Shown: positions 1 through 9,234, counted from the first letter of the stretch. The stretch: DNA of 64,000 nt from Fimenecus sp963590415 (GCA_963590415.1 CAVAPB010000001.1:62001-126000); one strand, 5' to 3'. The notes: generated by a model not told the origin, from the letters alone. Numbers and translations: made by a program.

Positions 1-2369
1 CGATGTATGAAAAGCATCTGTATCCGAATGTCGCATACCGTAAGTGTGCGGACACCGTCGGTGCGGTGCTCGGCTCTTATCATCCCCACGGCGACGCTTC
101 GGTTTATGACGCAATGGTAAGACTTGCGCAGGATTTCTCAATGAGATATCCGCTTGTTGACGGACACGGTAACTTTGGCTCAATCGATGGAGACCCGCCT
201 GCGGCATACCGTTATACGGAGTCGAGAATGAGCAAAATCGCGCTCGAGCTCCTGACCGATATTGACAAGAAAACAGTTGACTACATTCCGAACTACGACG
301 ACAGACTTAAAGAGCCCACGGTTCTTCCGTCCAGATACCCGAACCTGCTTGTAAACGGTTCAACAGGTATAGCAGTCGGTATGGCTACAAATATTCCTCC
401 GCACAATCTTCGTGAGGTCATTGACGGCGTTTGCTGTGTTATCGACAATCCCGACGCTTCGCTTGAGGATATAATGGAGCACATCAAGGGACCAGACTTC
501 CCCACAGAGGGAATAGTTATGGGCAGAGCAGGCATCCGTGCCGCTTATGCAACGGGAAGAGGAAAAATAACCCTTCGCGGTCGTGCGGAAATTGTCGAAA
601 ACGAAAAAACGGGCAGGTTTCAGATAGTTGTTACGGAGCTTCCGTATCAGGTAAACAAGGCAAGACTTATCGAGTCGATTGCCGAGCTGCACAAGGATAA
701 GAAAATTGAGGGTATGTCGGGTATTAACGACTATTCTTCAAAGCGCGGCGGCGGTATTAGAATCGTTATCGACTTAAAGAGAGATGCAAATCCGCAGGTA
801 ATTCTCAATCAGCTTTATCAGATGACGCAGCTGCAGATTTCCTACGGTATTATTCAGCTTGCCCTTGTTGACGGCGTTCCGAAAATACTTACTCTTAAAG
901 ACATTATCGAAGAATATATCAAATTCCAGTGTGAGATTATCACGAGAAGAACTGAATTTGACCTTAAAAAAGCGCAGGACAGAGAGCATATTCTCGAAGG
1001 TCTTGAAAGAGCGGTCGACATTGTTGACGAGATTATCGCCGCAATCCGTGCATGTAAGGGCGGTCAGCCCGAGGCAAAGCAGGCTATTATAGAAAAATTC
1101 GACTTTGACGAGCCGCAGGCAGACGCAATAGTTGCGTTCAGACTCGGTCAGTTGGCAGGTCTTGAAATTCAGAAGATTGTTTCCGAGCGCAAAGAGCTTC
1201 AGGAAAAAATCAGAGCCTTGCTTGAAATTTTGTCATCGGAAGAAAACATCAAGCACACCGTTAAAACAGAGCTTCTTGCAATTTCCGATAAATACGGCGA
1301 TGACAGAAGAACTGAAATTTCAAATGTTGCGGGCGAGGTTGACATTGAGGATCTCATTCCCGAAGAGGATTGCGTTTACACCCTTACAAATATGGGCTAT
1401 ATCAAGCGTCAGCCCGTTGACACATATCAGAGCCAGCGCAGAGGCGGCAAGGGTATCAAGGGTATGTCAAGGCGTGAAGAGGATTACGCAAAGACCATGT
1501 TCACCTGCTCTTCTCACGACTATATTATGTTCTTTACCTCGCTTGGTAAGGCCTACAGGCTCAAGGGCTATGAAATTCCCGAGGGAAGCCGTTCAAGCAA
1601 GGGTATGAATGTTGTAAACATTCTTCCCATCACTTCGGACGAAAAGATTACCTCAATGATAAGGGTTCCGAATTTCAGCGATGAGGATAATTTCTATCTC
1701 TGTATGCTCACAAAGCAGGGTATTATAAAGCGTACACCGCTTAACGCATATAAAAACATCCGCAAATCGGGTATTCTCGCAATAAATCTTGACGAGGGTG
1801 ACGAGCTTGACTGGGTTGCGCTCACGGACGGCACAAAGAAGATTATGGTTGCCACAAAGAAGGGCTTTGCAATAAGCTTTGAGGAAAATGATGCAAGAGT
1901 TATCGGCAGAACCGCGCGAGGAGTAAAGGCGATTTCGCTTCGAGACGGCGACGAGGTAACGGGTATGTGTATTCTTGAAGAGGGCAAGAAGGTTCTTACT
2001 ATTTCAGAAACGGGCTACGGCAGGCGCTCGGAAATTGACAATTACCGTGTTCAGTCAAGAGGCGGTAAGGGCCTTACGAACTATAAGACCGAGCTTTACG
2101 GCGATGTTGCCGCTGTTTCGATGATTGATGACGATGAGGATATTATCATCATATCCTCGGACGGAATTATTATAAGAATCAAGGCTTCCGACATCAGCAC
2201 CTTCTCGAGAACATCAAAGGGCGTTCGTGTTATGAAGGTATCGCAGGGCGAAAAGGTTTCCGCTTTCTCAATTACCGCACACGACGCCGAGGAAAAAACG
2301 GACGAGCTTGAAAAGAGCGAGGACGACGCAGAGGATAATGAAACGGAAGTAACCGACGCGGAAGAATAA
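1..2369 (+). CDS. gyrA: DNA gyrase subunit A (5' truncated by window edge)
   Basis: The frame is open from the first base, so the start lies upstream. GyrA is the breakage-reunion subunit of the A2B2 gyrase that supercoils DNA. Visible are the YHPHGD helix near the new N-terminus, the AAYRYTE segment with the active-site tyrosine, and C-terminal beta-pinwheel repeats. The GyrA box QRRGGKG (about residues 479-485 of the fragment) separates gyrase from ParC. The tail is strongly acidic (Glu/Asp-rich), as in many gyrases. The quinolone-determining segment reads HPHGDASVYD, with Ala where E. coli has Ser83. No terminator is obvious before the next gene. Assignment is very sure. Confidence 0.97.
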   Translation, partial: MYEKHLYPNVAYRKCADTVGAVLGSYHPHGDASVYDAMVRLAQDFSMRYPLVDGHGNFGSIDGDPPAAYRYTESRMSKIALELLTDIDKKTVDYIPNYDDRLKEPTVLPSRYPNLLVNGSTGIAVGMATNIPPHNLREVIDGVCCVIDNPDASLEDIMEHIKGPDFPTEGIVMGRAGIRAAYATGRGKITLRGRAEIVENEKTGRFQIVVTELPYQVNKARLIESIAELHKDKKIEGMSGINDYSSKRGGGIRIVIDLKRDANPQVILNQLYQMTQLQISYGIIQLALVDGVPKILTLKDIIEEYIKFQCEIITRRTEFDLKKAQDREHILEGLERAVDIVDEIIAAIRACKGGQPEAKQAIIEKFDFDEPQADAIVAFRLGQLAGLEIQKIVSERKELQEKIRALLEILSSEENIKHTVKTELLAISDKYGDDRRTEISNVAGEVDIEDLIPEEDCVYTLTNMGYIKRQPVDTYQSQRRGGKGIKGMSRREEDYAKTMFTCSSHDYIMFFTSLGKAYRLKGYEIPEGSRSSKGMNVVNILPITSDEKITSMIRVPNFSDEDNFYLCMLTKQGIIKRTPLNAYKNIRKSGILAINLDEGDELDWVALTDGTKKIMVATKKGFAISFEENDARVIGRTARGVKAISLRDGDEVTGMCILEEGKKVLTISETGYGRRSEIDNYRVQSRGGKGLTNYKTELYGDVAAVSMIDDDEDIIIISSDGIIIRIKASDISTFSRTSKGVRVMKVSQGEKVSAFSITAHDAEEKTDELEKSEDDAEDNETEVTDAEE

Positions 2370-2453
2370 TTTATAAATCTGTGTATTTTGCGTAACAATC
2401 TGTTAATTTTTTGATGTTACCATAACAGAAAATACAAAATCGGCAGGTAGTAT

Positions 2454-3494
2454 ATGAATTATCAACAGCCTTTCTCTCCTTTCGGACAGAACAATCAGTA
2501 CAGTTATAATAATGAATATTTTTTATTGAAAAACAGGCACAAGGTGAACATTTCAACCGTCAGCAAGGCATGCGGGGCGTCGGTAACGGCATTTATCGTA
2601 CTCGGAACGGTGTTGGGGCTTCTTCTTGCAAGAGTTGACGGCTTTTATAAGCTCTACACCGAGAATGAAATTTTTGTTTCGGCACTGACGGCATTGATGT
2701 CAATCTTTACCTTGGGTCTCCCGTTTTTTATTGCGTATAGTTCGCTGAAAAAGAAAAATCTTGCTCACGAATTGCCGTTGGGCAAGCCTTATGACAACAA
2801 GGAGTTTGCGCTTATAATTCCTATCGGCGTAATGGTCTGCATTTTCGGAAGCATTGCGACGGGGATTTTTGCAACCTTTACAGAGGCGTTTTTCGGAGTG
2901 GAATTTTCACAGCCTGAAGACGGTTCAACCTATAACACTTTGGCGTCGGTTGCAATGTCATTTTTCTCAACGGCGATAATTCCCGCTTTTGTTGAAGAAT
3001 TTGCGATAAGAGGCGTTGTTATGCAGTCTCTTCGCAAATACGGCGATTGGTTTGCGATAATTATGTCTTCATTTGTGTTTGCTCTTATGCACGGAAATAT
3101 GATACAGATTCCGTTTGCGTTTATTGCCGGCATAGGAATAGGCTACGCCGTTATAAAGACGGGCACTATGTGGACGGGAATTCTGATACATTTTATAAAC
3201 AATTCTATAGCAATTGTTTCAATGGTTGTAACCGAAAACTTCACCGAGCAGGTTCAGAACACTTTCTTTATGTTTTTGTACGCCGTAATTTTTACAGTCG
3301 GAATTCTCTGTCTTATCGCTTATGCAAACGACAAAAAACAAAAGGCTCTCGGCGGAGTTTTTTCAAACAAGCTTTCAAGGGGCTGCACATCCGTGCTCAC
3401 AAGCGGAGAAAAAGCAATGAGCTTTATTTTCAGTGCGCCGATGGTTATAGCGGAAGTGCTGCTTATTGTTGAGACAAGTCTCTACATAAACTGA
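2454..3494 (+). CDS. CPBP family intramembrane glutamic endopeptidase
   Basis: This is a polytopic membrane protein of 346 residues with a soluble Gln/Asn/Tyr-rich N-terminus and about eight hydrophobic segments. It carries all three CPBP (CAAX protease and bacteriocin-processing, Rce1-like) motifs: EExxxRG at residues 181-187, FxxxH ending at His213, and HxxxN at 246-250. These residues form the membrane-embedded active site. Bacterial members cleave prenylated-like or bacteriocin substrates, or act in bacteriocin self-immunity. The substrate here is unknown. It lies between gyrA and tadA, and the tadA start follows its stop by one base, so the two are probably co-transcribed. Confidence 0.88.
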   Translation: MNYQQPFSPFGQNNQYSYNNEYFLLKNRHKVNISTVSKACGASVTAFIVLGTVLGLLLARVDGFYKLYTENEIFVSALTALMSIFTLGLPFFIAYSSLKKKNLAHELPLGKPYDNKEFALIIPIGVMVCIFGSIATGIFATFTEAFFGVEFSQPEDGSTYNTLASVAMSFFSTAIIPAFVEEFAIRGVVMQSLRKYGDWFAIIMSSFVFALMHGNMIQIPFAFIAGIGIGYAVIKTGTMWTGILIHFINNSIAIVSMVVTENFTEQVQNTFFMFLYAVIFTVGILCLIAYANDKKQKALGGVFSNKLSRGCTSVLTSGEKAMSFIFSAPMVIAEVLLIVETSLYIN

Positions 3495-3495
3495 T

Positions 3496-3963
3496 ATGGA
3501 TAAATTTGATTTTATGCGCCTTGCGCTCGAACAGGCAAAGCTCTCGTCAGATGAGGGCGAGGTTCCCGTAGGTGCGGTAATTGTCCGAAACGGTGAGGTT
3601 GTATCATATGGCAGGAACCGCAGAGAAAAAGAAAAAAACGCCCTCTGCCACGCCGAAACAGAGGCAATAAACAACGCCTGCAAAGCACTCGGCGGCTGGC
3701 GGCTCTGGGAATGCGAAATGTTCGTTACATTGGAGCCGTGTCCCATGTGTGCCGGAGCGATTATAAATTCACGGTTGAAAAAGGTAACCTACGGAGCAAG
3801 GGATTATAAAAACGGGGCTGTTGAGTCGGTAACGCAACTGTTTTCTCTCCCATTTACACATAAGCCCGAAACAGAGAGCGGAGTTCTTGAAGAAGAATGC
3901 TCGGGCATACTTACACGGTTTTTTAAGAATTTAAGAGAGAAAAAAACAGATAATAAACAGTAA
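3496..3963 (+). CDS. tadA: tRNA-specific adenosine deaminase TadA
   Basis: TadA deaminates A34 of tRNA-Arg(ACG) to inosine so that one tRNA reads CGU, CGC and CGA. The 155-residue protein has the complete zinc deaminase signature: HAE at residues 52-54 (zinc His and proton-shuttle Glu) and PCPMC at 81-85 (two zinc Cys). The N-terminal GEVPVGAV segment is typical of the family. The gene starts one base after the CPBP protease stop, which suggests translational coupling. The C-terminal tail is Lys-rich and slightly longer than in E. coli. Other cytidine-deaminase-fold enzymes are unlikely, because the motif spacing fits TadA. Confidence 0.95.
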   Translation: MDKFDFMRLALEQAKLSSDEGEVPVGAVIVRNGEVVSYGRNRREKEKNALCHAETEAINNACKALGGWRLWECEMFVTLEPCPMCAGAIINSRLKKVTYGARDYKNGAVESVTQLFSLPFTHKPETESGVLEEECSGILTRFFKNLREKKTDNKQ

Positions 3964-3998
3964 ATGATAAATAATAAACGATATTTTAAGGTGATATT

Positions 3999-4817
3999 AT
4001 GAGTGAAAATTGCAATCATGATTGCTCAAGCTGTGGCTCAAAATGTGCGGACGAGAAAAAGGATTTTCGTTTGCCGCAGAACGCACACAGCAATGTAAAA
4101 AAGGTTATCGGCGTTGTCAGCGGTAAGGGCGGAGTCGGAAAAAGCTTTGTTACATCTACGCTTGCGCTCGCTTCACAGCTTCACGGTTATAGCACGGCGA
4201 TACTTGACGCCGATATTACAGGTCCGTCCATCCCCAAAGCGTTCGGTATTCACGGCAGAGCGCTCGGAAACGACGACGGAATTCTGCCTGCGGAGACAAA
4301 GCTCGGAATTAAAATTATGAGTATCAATCTTTTGCTTGAAAAAGAGGACGCTCCCGTTATTTGGAGAGGTCCCGTGATTTCGGGCGTTATCAATCAGTTC
4401 TGGCAGGAGGTTCAGTGGGGCGATGTCGACTGTATGTTTGTAGATATGCCCCCCGGAACGGGCGATGTGCCGCTTACGGTGTTCCAGAGTATGCCTGTTG
4501 ACGGAATAATCATTGTCACAACTCCGCAGGACCTTGTTACGATGATTGTCAAAAAAGCCTACAATATGGCTAAGATGATGAATGTCCCGATTCTCGGTAT
4601 TGTTGAGAATATGAGTTGTTTCGAGTGTCCGGACTGTCATAAAAAGCATTACATTTTCGGCGAAAGCAAAATTGACGAGGTTGCAAAGGAGCTTGACATA
4701 CCCGTGCTTGCAAAGCTCCCGATTGACCCTGCCGCGGCGGCGTATGTAGACAACGGCACAATTGAGCTTGCAGACGCTTCGGCTATGTCCGAGGTGATAG
4801 AGCGCCTTGCCTTATAA
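3999..4817 (+). CDS. Mrp/NBP35-type P-loop ATPase, Fe-S cluster carrier
   Basis: The 272-residue protein belongs to the ApbC/NBP35/Mrp family, which binds a [4Fe-4S] cluster at the dimer interface and delivers it to apo-proteins. It has a Cys-rich N-terminus (CNHDC, CSSCGSKC within residues 5-16) as in clostridial NBP35-like members, the deviant Walker A GKGGVGKS at about 42-49, the DMPPGTGD switch, and the C-terminal CPDC pair that holds the bridging cluster. The start is the ATG after an AAGGTGAT Shine-Dalgarno. A hairpin terminator follows, so this is probably the last gene of the gyrA-CPBP-tadA run. Confidence 0.93.
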   Translation: MSENCNHDCSSCGSKCADEKKDFRLPQNAHSNVKKVIGVVSGKGGVGKSFVTSTLALASQLHGYSTAILDADITGPSIPKAFGIHGRALGNDDGILPAETKLGIKIMSINLLLEKEDAPVIWRGPVISGVINQFWQEVQWGDVDCMFVDMPPGTGDVPLTVFQSMPVDGIIIVTTPQDLVTMIVKKAYNMAKMMNVPILGIVENMSCFECPDCHKKHYIFGESKIDEVAKELDIPVLAKLPIDPAAAAYVDNGTIELADASAMSEVIERLAL

Positions 4818-4829
4818 GACAAAAGATAC

Positions 4830-4862
4830 AAAAACACCTGTAAAACAACGGGTGTTTTTTCT
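4830..4862 (+). terminator. Rho-independent terminator after mrp
   Basis: Stem AAACACC with GGTGTTT around a 12-base loop, followed by six T. It separates the mrp gene from the guaB promoter. Confidence 0.85.
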
Positions 4863-4872
4863 TATTTATCTA

Positions 4873-4901
4873 TTGAATTAAATTTCAATGAAATGTATAA
4901 T
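4873..4901 (+). promoter_or_regulatory. sigma-A promoter of guaB
   Basis: TTGAAT (4873-4878), a 17-base spacer and TATAAT (4896-4901). An upstream in-frame ATG at 4893 lies inside this promoter, which rules it out as the guaB start. Confidence 0.8.
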
Positions 4902-4934
4902 TATAAAAATAATGTAAAATGGGAGGATATTAAA

Positions 4935-6398
4935 ATGCTCAACGAAAAATTTGAAAAAGAGGGTCTTACCTTTGACGATGTGTTGCTTATACCGGCAGAG
5001 AGCGACATTTTGCCCAAGGATATTGATGTTTCAACGCAGCTGACCAAAAATATCAGGCTTAACATACCTATGCTTACAGCGGCTATGGATACGGTCACAG
5101 AGTCGAAAATGGCTATTGCGATTGCCCGTGAAGGCGGTATAGGCATCATACATAAAAATATGTCTATCGACGCACAGAAGGCTGAGGTTGATAAGGTTAA
5201 GAGAAGCGAAAACGGCGTTATAGTAAATCCGTTTTTCCTCCATGCAGACAACACTGTCGAAGAGGCAAATAACCTTATGCATCACTATAAAATCTCGGGC
5301 GTTCCGATTTGCGACGGCGACGGAAGGCTCGTCGGTATCATCACAAACCGCGATATGAGATTTATGACGGATTACACCGTTAAAATCGGCGATGTTATGA
5401 CAAAAGAAAATCTCGTTACCTCCCATATAGGCACTACGCTTGAGCAGGCAAAAGATATCCTTATGAAGCATAAAATCGAAAAGCTTCCGCTTGTCGACGA
5501 ACAGGGTTATCTCAAGGGACTTATCACGATAAAGGATATTGAAAAGAGCGTTCAGTATCCCAATTCCGCAAGAGACGCAAGAGGCAGACTTCTTTGCGGT
5601 GCGGCTATAGGCGTAACCTCCGATGTGCTTGACAGAGCGGCGGCTCTTGTAGAAGCAGGCGTTGATGTGCTCACTCTTGACTCGGCTCACGGACATTCGA
5701 AAAATATTCTCAATTCGGTAACAAGAGTCAAGGCGGCGTTCCCCGATGTTTCGCTTATCGCAGGCAATGTTGCTACGGCAGAGGGCACCAAGGCTCTTAT
5801 TGACGCCGGTGCAGATTGCGTTAAGGTCGGTATCGGACCGGGTTCCATCTGTACCACCCGTGTGGTTGCGGGTATCGGCGTACCGCAGATTACAGCGGTT
5901 TACGACTCGGCAAACGAGGCTTCAAAGCACGGTATTTCGGTTATCGCAGACGGCGGTATCAAGTATTCGGGTGAAATTGTAAAGGCTATTGCGGCAGGAG
6001 CTTCGGCAATTATGGTCGGTTCGCTTGTAGCGGGCTGCGAGGAGTCTCCCGGAAGCAGTGAGATTTTCCAGGGCAGACAGTTCAAGGTTTACAGAGGCAT
6101 GGGCTCGATCGCCGCTATGAACAAGGGTTCAAGAGACAGATATTTCCAGGAGGACAACAAGAAGCTTGTTCCCGAGGGAATTGAGGGTCGTGTTCCTTAC
6201 AAGGGAATTCTTTCGGACACCGTATATCAGATGATGGGCGGTCTTAAATCCGGCATGGGCTACTGCGGATGCAGAAATGTGCCCGAGCTTCAGAAAAAGA
6301 CTAAGTTTATAAGAATTACGAACGCGGGTCTTAAAGAGAGCCATCCTCACGATGTATTCATCACAAAAGAGGCTCCGAACTATTCGGTTAATTTATAA
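4935..6398 (+). CDS. guaB: Inosine-5'-monophosphate dehydrogenase
   Basis: IMPDH oxidises IMP to XMP with NAD+, the committed step of GMP synthesis. The 487-residue protein has the (beta/alpha)8 barrel interrupted at about residues 90-210 by two CBS domains, which bind adenine/guanine nucleotides and regulate the enzyme. The catalytic loop GPGSICTTR carries the active-site Cys, and the C-terminal flap and GMGYCG segment are present. I chose the ATG at 4935 because GGGAGGA sits 8 bases upstream. The longer frame from 4893 would start inside the promoter. glyA follows after 26 bases with no terminator. Confidence 0.96.
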   Translation: MLNEKFEKEGLTFDDVLLIPAESDILPKDIDVSTQLTKNIRLNIPMLTAAMDTVTESKMAIAIAREGGIGIIHKNMSIDAQKAEVDKVKRSENGVIVNPFFLHADNTVEEANNLMHHYKISGVPICDGDGRLVGIITNRDMRFMTDYTVKIGDVMTKENLVTSHIGTTLEQAKDILMKHKIEKLPLVDEQGYLKGLITIKDIEKSVQYPNSARDARGRLLCGAAIGVTSDVLDRAAALVEAGVDVLTLDSAHGHSKNILNSVTRVKAAFPDVSLIAGNVATAEGTKALIDAGADCVKVGIGPGSICTTRVVAGIGVPQITAVYDSANEASKHGISVIADGGIKYSGEIVKAIAAGASAIMVGSLVAGCEESPGSSEIFQGRQFKVYRGMGSIAAMNKGSRDRYFQEDNKKLVPEGIEGRVPYKGILSDTVYQMMGGLKSGMGYCGCRNVPELQKKTKFIRITNAGLKESHPHDVFITKEAPNYSVNL

Positions 6399-6424
6399 TT
6401 TGTTAAGGAATTGAGGTTAAGGAT

Positions 6425-7678
6425 ATGTATAACGATCTTTTAGATTCAATCGGTCTTGTTTCCAAGTATGACGAGCAGGTCGGTGCGGCAATGCAGAAGG
6501 AGCTTGAGCGTCAACAAAGAAATATTGAGCTTATCGCAAGCGAAAACATCGTTTCCCCTGCGGTTATGGCGGCAATGGGAAGCATACTGACAAACAAATA
6601 CGCAGAGGGCTATCCGGGAAAAAGATATTACGGCGGCTGTGAATGCGTGGATATTGTCGAGGACATTGCGAGAGACAGAGTAAAAGAGCTCTTCGGCGCA
6701 AAATACGCAAATGTTCAGCCTCATTCGGGCGCACAGGCAAATATGGCGGTTTACTTCGCACTTCTCACTCCCGGCGACACGGTAATGGGAATGAACCTTG
6801 CCGAAGGCGGACATCTTACTCACGGTTCTCCCGTCAATATGTCGGGTAAATACTTCAACTTCGTACCCTACGGCGTAAATTCGGACGGCTTTATCGATTA
6901 TGACGAATTTGAGAAAAAAGCCAAGGAGTGTAAACCTAAGCTTATTGTTGCAGGCGCTTCGGCATATCCGAGAATTATTGATTTTGAGAGAATTTCACAG
7001 ATAGCAAAGGAAGTCGGCGCTTACTTTATGGTCGATATGGCTCACATTGCAGGTCTTATCGCCGCAGGACTTCATCCCTCGCCCGTTCCGTATGCGGATG
7101 TCGTAACGACCACAACTCATAAGACTTTAAGAGGTCCGAGAGGCGGTCTTATCCTCTGCAACGAAGAGGAGCTCGGCAAGGCGTTCAACAAGGCTATCTT
7201 CCCCGGCACACAGGGCGGTCCGCTTATGCACGTTATCGCAGGTAAGGCGGTTTGCTTCGGCGAAGCACTCAAACCGGAGTTTAAGGAATATCAGAAAAAT
7301 GTTATCGAAAACTGTCAGGCTCTCGTAAAGGGCTTGCTTGCGAGAGATATCAAGCTCGTTTCGGGCGGCAGTGACAACCATCTTTGCCTTGTTGACCTCC
7401 GCGGCAGCGAGGTTACCGGTAAGGAACTCGAACACAGGCTTGACGAGGTCTATATCACGGCGAATAAGAACACCGTACCCAACGAGCCCAGAAGTCCGTT
7501 TATCACAAGCGGTCTTCGTCTTGGAACTCCTGCGGTTACAACAAGAGGTCTTGACGCCGACGATATGGATAAGATTGCGGAATACATTGCTCTTGCGGTA
7601 AACGATTTTGAAAACAGCAAGGAATATATCCGTAACGGCGTAAATGAAATTTGCGCCAAGCACCCGCTTTACAAATAA
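6425..7678 (+). CDS. glyA: Serine hydroxymethyltransferase
   Basis: GlyA is a PLP enzyme that interconverts serine and glycine while loading tetrahydrofolate with a one-carbon unit, and so feeds purine and thymidylate synthesis. The 417-residue length is normal. Clear marks are NIELIASENIVSP near the N-terminus, EGYPGKRYYGG, and the PLP lysine in TTTTHKTLRGPRGG (about residue 228). An AAGGAATTGAGGTTAAGG stretch precedes the ATG. The purine genes guaB and purB lie in the same gene run, which fits its one-carbon role. Confidence 0.97.
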   Translation: MYNDLLDSIGLVSKYDEQVGAAMQKELERQQRNIELIASENIVSPAVMAAMGSILTNKYAEGYPGKRYYGGCECVDIVEDIARDRVKELFGAKYANVQPHSGAQANMAVYFALLTPGDTVMGMNLAEGGHLTHGSPVNMSGKYFNFVPYGVNSDGFIDYDEFEKKAKECKPKLIVAGASAYPRIIDFERISQIAKEVGAYFMVDMAHIAGLIAAGLHPSPVPYADVVTTTTHKTLRGPRGGLILCNEEELGKAFNKAIFPGTQGGPLMHVIAGKAVCFGEALKPEFKEYQKNVIENCQALVKGLLARDIKLVSGGSDNHLCLVDLRGSEVTGKELEHRLDEVYITANKNTVPNEPRSPFITSGLRLGTPAVTTRGLDADDMDKIAEYIALAVNDFENSKEYIRNGVNEICAKHPLYK

Positions 7679-7696
7679 TCGAAAAAAGGTTGGTTT

Positions 7697-8218
7697 ATGA
7701 GAGACATTATTATTGCAAGCGCCAATAATCGCGCCGCAGAGCATATTAAAACAATATTGCAAAGCGGCGGGGTTTTCGTACGCTCTCTTTTCGGCTCGGG
7801 AAATGAGGTCCTCGCCTATGCGAGCATCTATCCCGGAGCGCTGATAGTGTGCGGCAGGCTAAGCGATATGACAGCGGTCTCTCTTGCAAATATGCTTCCG
7901 CAGGGCTGCGATATGATACATCTCCTGCCCTCGGGAGAACCGCAAACGGTTTTTGTCAGCAATATGGTTACGCTGTATATGCCGCTGGACAGAGTGGATT
8001 TTCTGAAAACAGTCAGAGTGATGTCGGCAACGGAGAACGAGACTTTTACAAGGCGCGAAAAGAGCTGTGAGACAGAGGAAATACTTAATATTGCAAAGCG
8101 TATAATAATGAACAGGCATCATGTCTCAGAACGGGAGGCGCACAAGATACTTCAACGCAGAAGCATGGAGAGCGGAATGAAGATACTTGAGGTTGCACGG
8201 ATGATTGGAGATGAATAG
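7697..8218 (+). CDS. ANTAR-domain RNA-binding regulator with degenerate receiver
   Basis: The 173-residue protein pairs an N-terminal receiver-like fold with a C-terminal ANTAR domain (about residues 118-170). The ANTAR helices show IAKRIIMNRHHVSEREAHKILQRRSME, split here over conserved AK, M, SE-EAH and R-SM positions. ANTAR proteins bind paired hexaloop RNA hairpins and antiterminate transcription. The receiver looks inactive: the acidic pocket near residue 8 reads SANN, and the expected phospho-Asp site reads VCG. It lies 18 bases after glyA and runs directly into dapF, so it probably shares their mRNA. Its RNA target is unknown. I found no clear tandem hexaloop motif nearby. Confidence 0.85.
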   Translation: MRDIIIASANNRAAEHIKTILQSGGVFVRSLFGSGNEVLAYASIYPGALIVCGRLSDMTAVSLANMLPQGCDMIHLLPSGEPQTVFVSNMVTLYMPLDRVDFLKTVRVMSATENETFTRREKSCETEEILNIAKRIIMNRHHVSEREAHKILQRRSMESGMKILEVARMIGDE

Positions 8219-8219
8219 A

Positions 8220-9056
8220 TTGAAATTTACTAAAATGCAAGGAGCAGGAAACGATTATATCTACATAAACTGCTTTGAAGAGACGGTCAGGGACCCGGAA
8301 AAGTTTTCGATTAAAGTAAGCGACAGGCACTTCGGCATAGGCTCGGACGGTCTTATACTTATTTCTCCGAGCGACAAGGCGGATTTCAGGATGAACATCT
8401 ACAATGCCGACGGTTCCGAGGGTATGATGTGCGGAAACGGCATAAGGTGCGTTGCAAAATATGTTTATGACAACGGTATGACGGACAAGGACGAAATATC
8501 GGTTGAAACAAGGAGCGGAATAAAGTATATCAAGGTGTTTACCGAAAACGGCAAGGTTACTTCCGCAAGGGTAAATATGGGCGCACCGATATTGGAAGCC
8601 GAAAAAATACCGACAAAATTCGACGGCGACAGCGTTGTCAGACGAAAATTAACTATTGAAAGCAAAGATTACGAGGTTACCTGCGTTTCAATGGGTAATC
8701 CGCACTGCATAATCTATGTCGACGATGTAAAAAATCTCGACCTTGAAAAGATAGGTCCGAAATTTGAAAACAATGAAATGTTCCCGGAGCGTGTGAACAC
8801 GGAATTTGTGCATATCGTAAGCGACACCGAGCTTGATATGAGAGTATGGGAAAGAGGCTCGGGCGAGACGCTTGCCTGCGGTACGGGTTCGTGTGCTGTT
8901 ACGGTGGCTTCCGTGCTTTGCGGACACTGCAAGAGGAACACGGATATAAAAATAAATCTTCTCGGCGGCACACTTACCGACAACTGGACGGACGGCGGAG
9001 ATGTCTATATGACGGGCCCTGCCGCAACGGTGTGCACGGGAGAAATTGAAGAATAA
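8220..9056 (+). CDS. dapF: Diaminopimelate epimerase
   Basis: DapF converts LL-diaminopimelate to meso-diaminopimelate for lysine and peptidoglycan. Both catalytic cysteines are in context: MMCGNGIRC near residue 75 and ACGTGSCA near 220. The start needs choosing. TTG at 8220 lies 9 bases after GGAG (8207-8210) and gives the canonical MKFTKMQGAGNDY N-terminus. ATG at 8211 abuts the GGAG and would add three residues. TTG at 8205 precedes it. With TTG 8220 the gene starts two bases after the ANTAR stop, so translational coupling is likely. The next enzyme, dapL, makes the LL-DAP substrate. Confidence 0.95.
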   Translation: MKFTKMQGAGNDYIYINCFEETVRDPEKFSIKVSDRHFGIGSDGLILISPSDKADFRMNIYNADGSEGMMCGNGIRCVAKYVYDNGMTDKDEISVETRSGIKYIKVFTENGKVTSARVNMGAPILEAEKIPTKFDGDSVVRRKLTIESKDYEVTCVSMGNPHCIIYVDDVKNLDLEKIGPKFENNEMFPERVNTEFVHIVSDTELDMRVWERGSGETLACGTGSCAVTVASVLCGHCKRNTDIKINLLGGTLTDNWTDGGDVYMTGPAATVCTGEIEE

Positions 9057-9061
9057 TCGAA

Positions 9062-9234
9062 AGGAATATATAGTGTGAAAAATCACACTATCATAATTAT
9101 ATTGCCTTCAAAATTTGCCTTTGGCACAATTTTGAGATGGCAGAAATCACCATCCACGCCTGTTCAGGCAACGCAGGTTTAATTAGGTGGTTTTAAATAA
9201 AATATTTGTTGCCTGAAAGGCTATGGTGATTAGT
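9062..9234 (+). promoter_or_regulatory. Structured leader of dapL, candidate cis-regulatory RNA
   Basis: The 173 bases between dapF and dapL are full of helices. ATAGTGTGA/TCACACTAT (9070-9091) is a perfect 9-bp hairpin. A long two-part hairpin covers 9103-9142 (TGCC/GGCA around CAAAATT...AATTTTG). AAATCACC (9144-9151) pairs with GGTGGTTT at 9187-9194 and encloses GCCTG-TT-CAGGC. The same upstream segment AATCACCAT (9145-9153) is also the exact complement of ATGGTGATT at 9223-9231, the dapL initiation region. TCACACTA (9083-9090) is the complement of TAGTGTGA (9231-9238), which spans the GTG start. This allows mutually exclusive folds that expose or hide the start. It does not match the lysine riboswitch or T-box signatures I know. 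Confidence 0.55.

Noticed and set aside
4893..4934. Longer N-terminus of GuaB
   Set aside because: The upstream ATG lies within the -10 region of the promoter, and the Shine-Dalgarno serves ATG 4935.
9062..9234. Lysine riboswitch or T-box leader before dapL
   Set aside because: I could not find the lysine riboswitch core or a GGGTGGNACCGCG-type T-box sequence.
9062..9234. Target site of the neighbouring ANTAR protein
   Set aside because: The hairpins lack the paired six-base loops with conserved A and G that ANTAR proteins bind.
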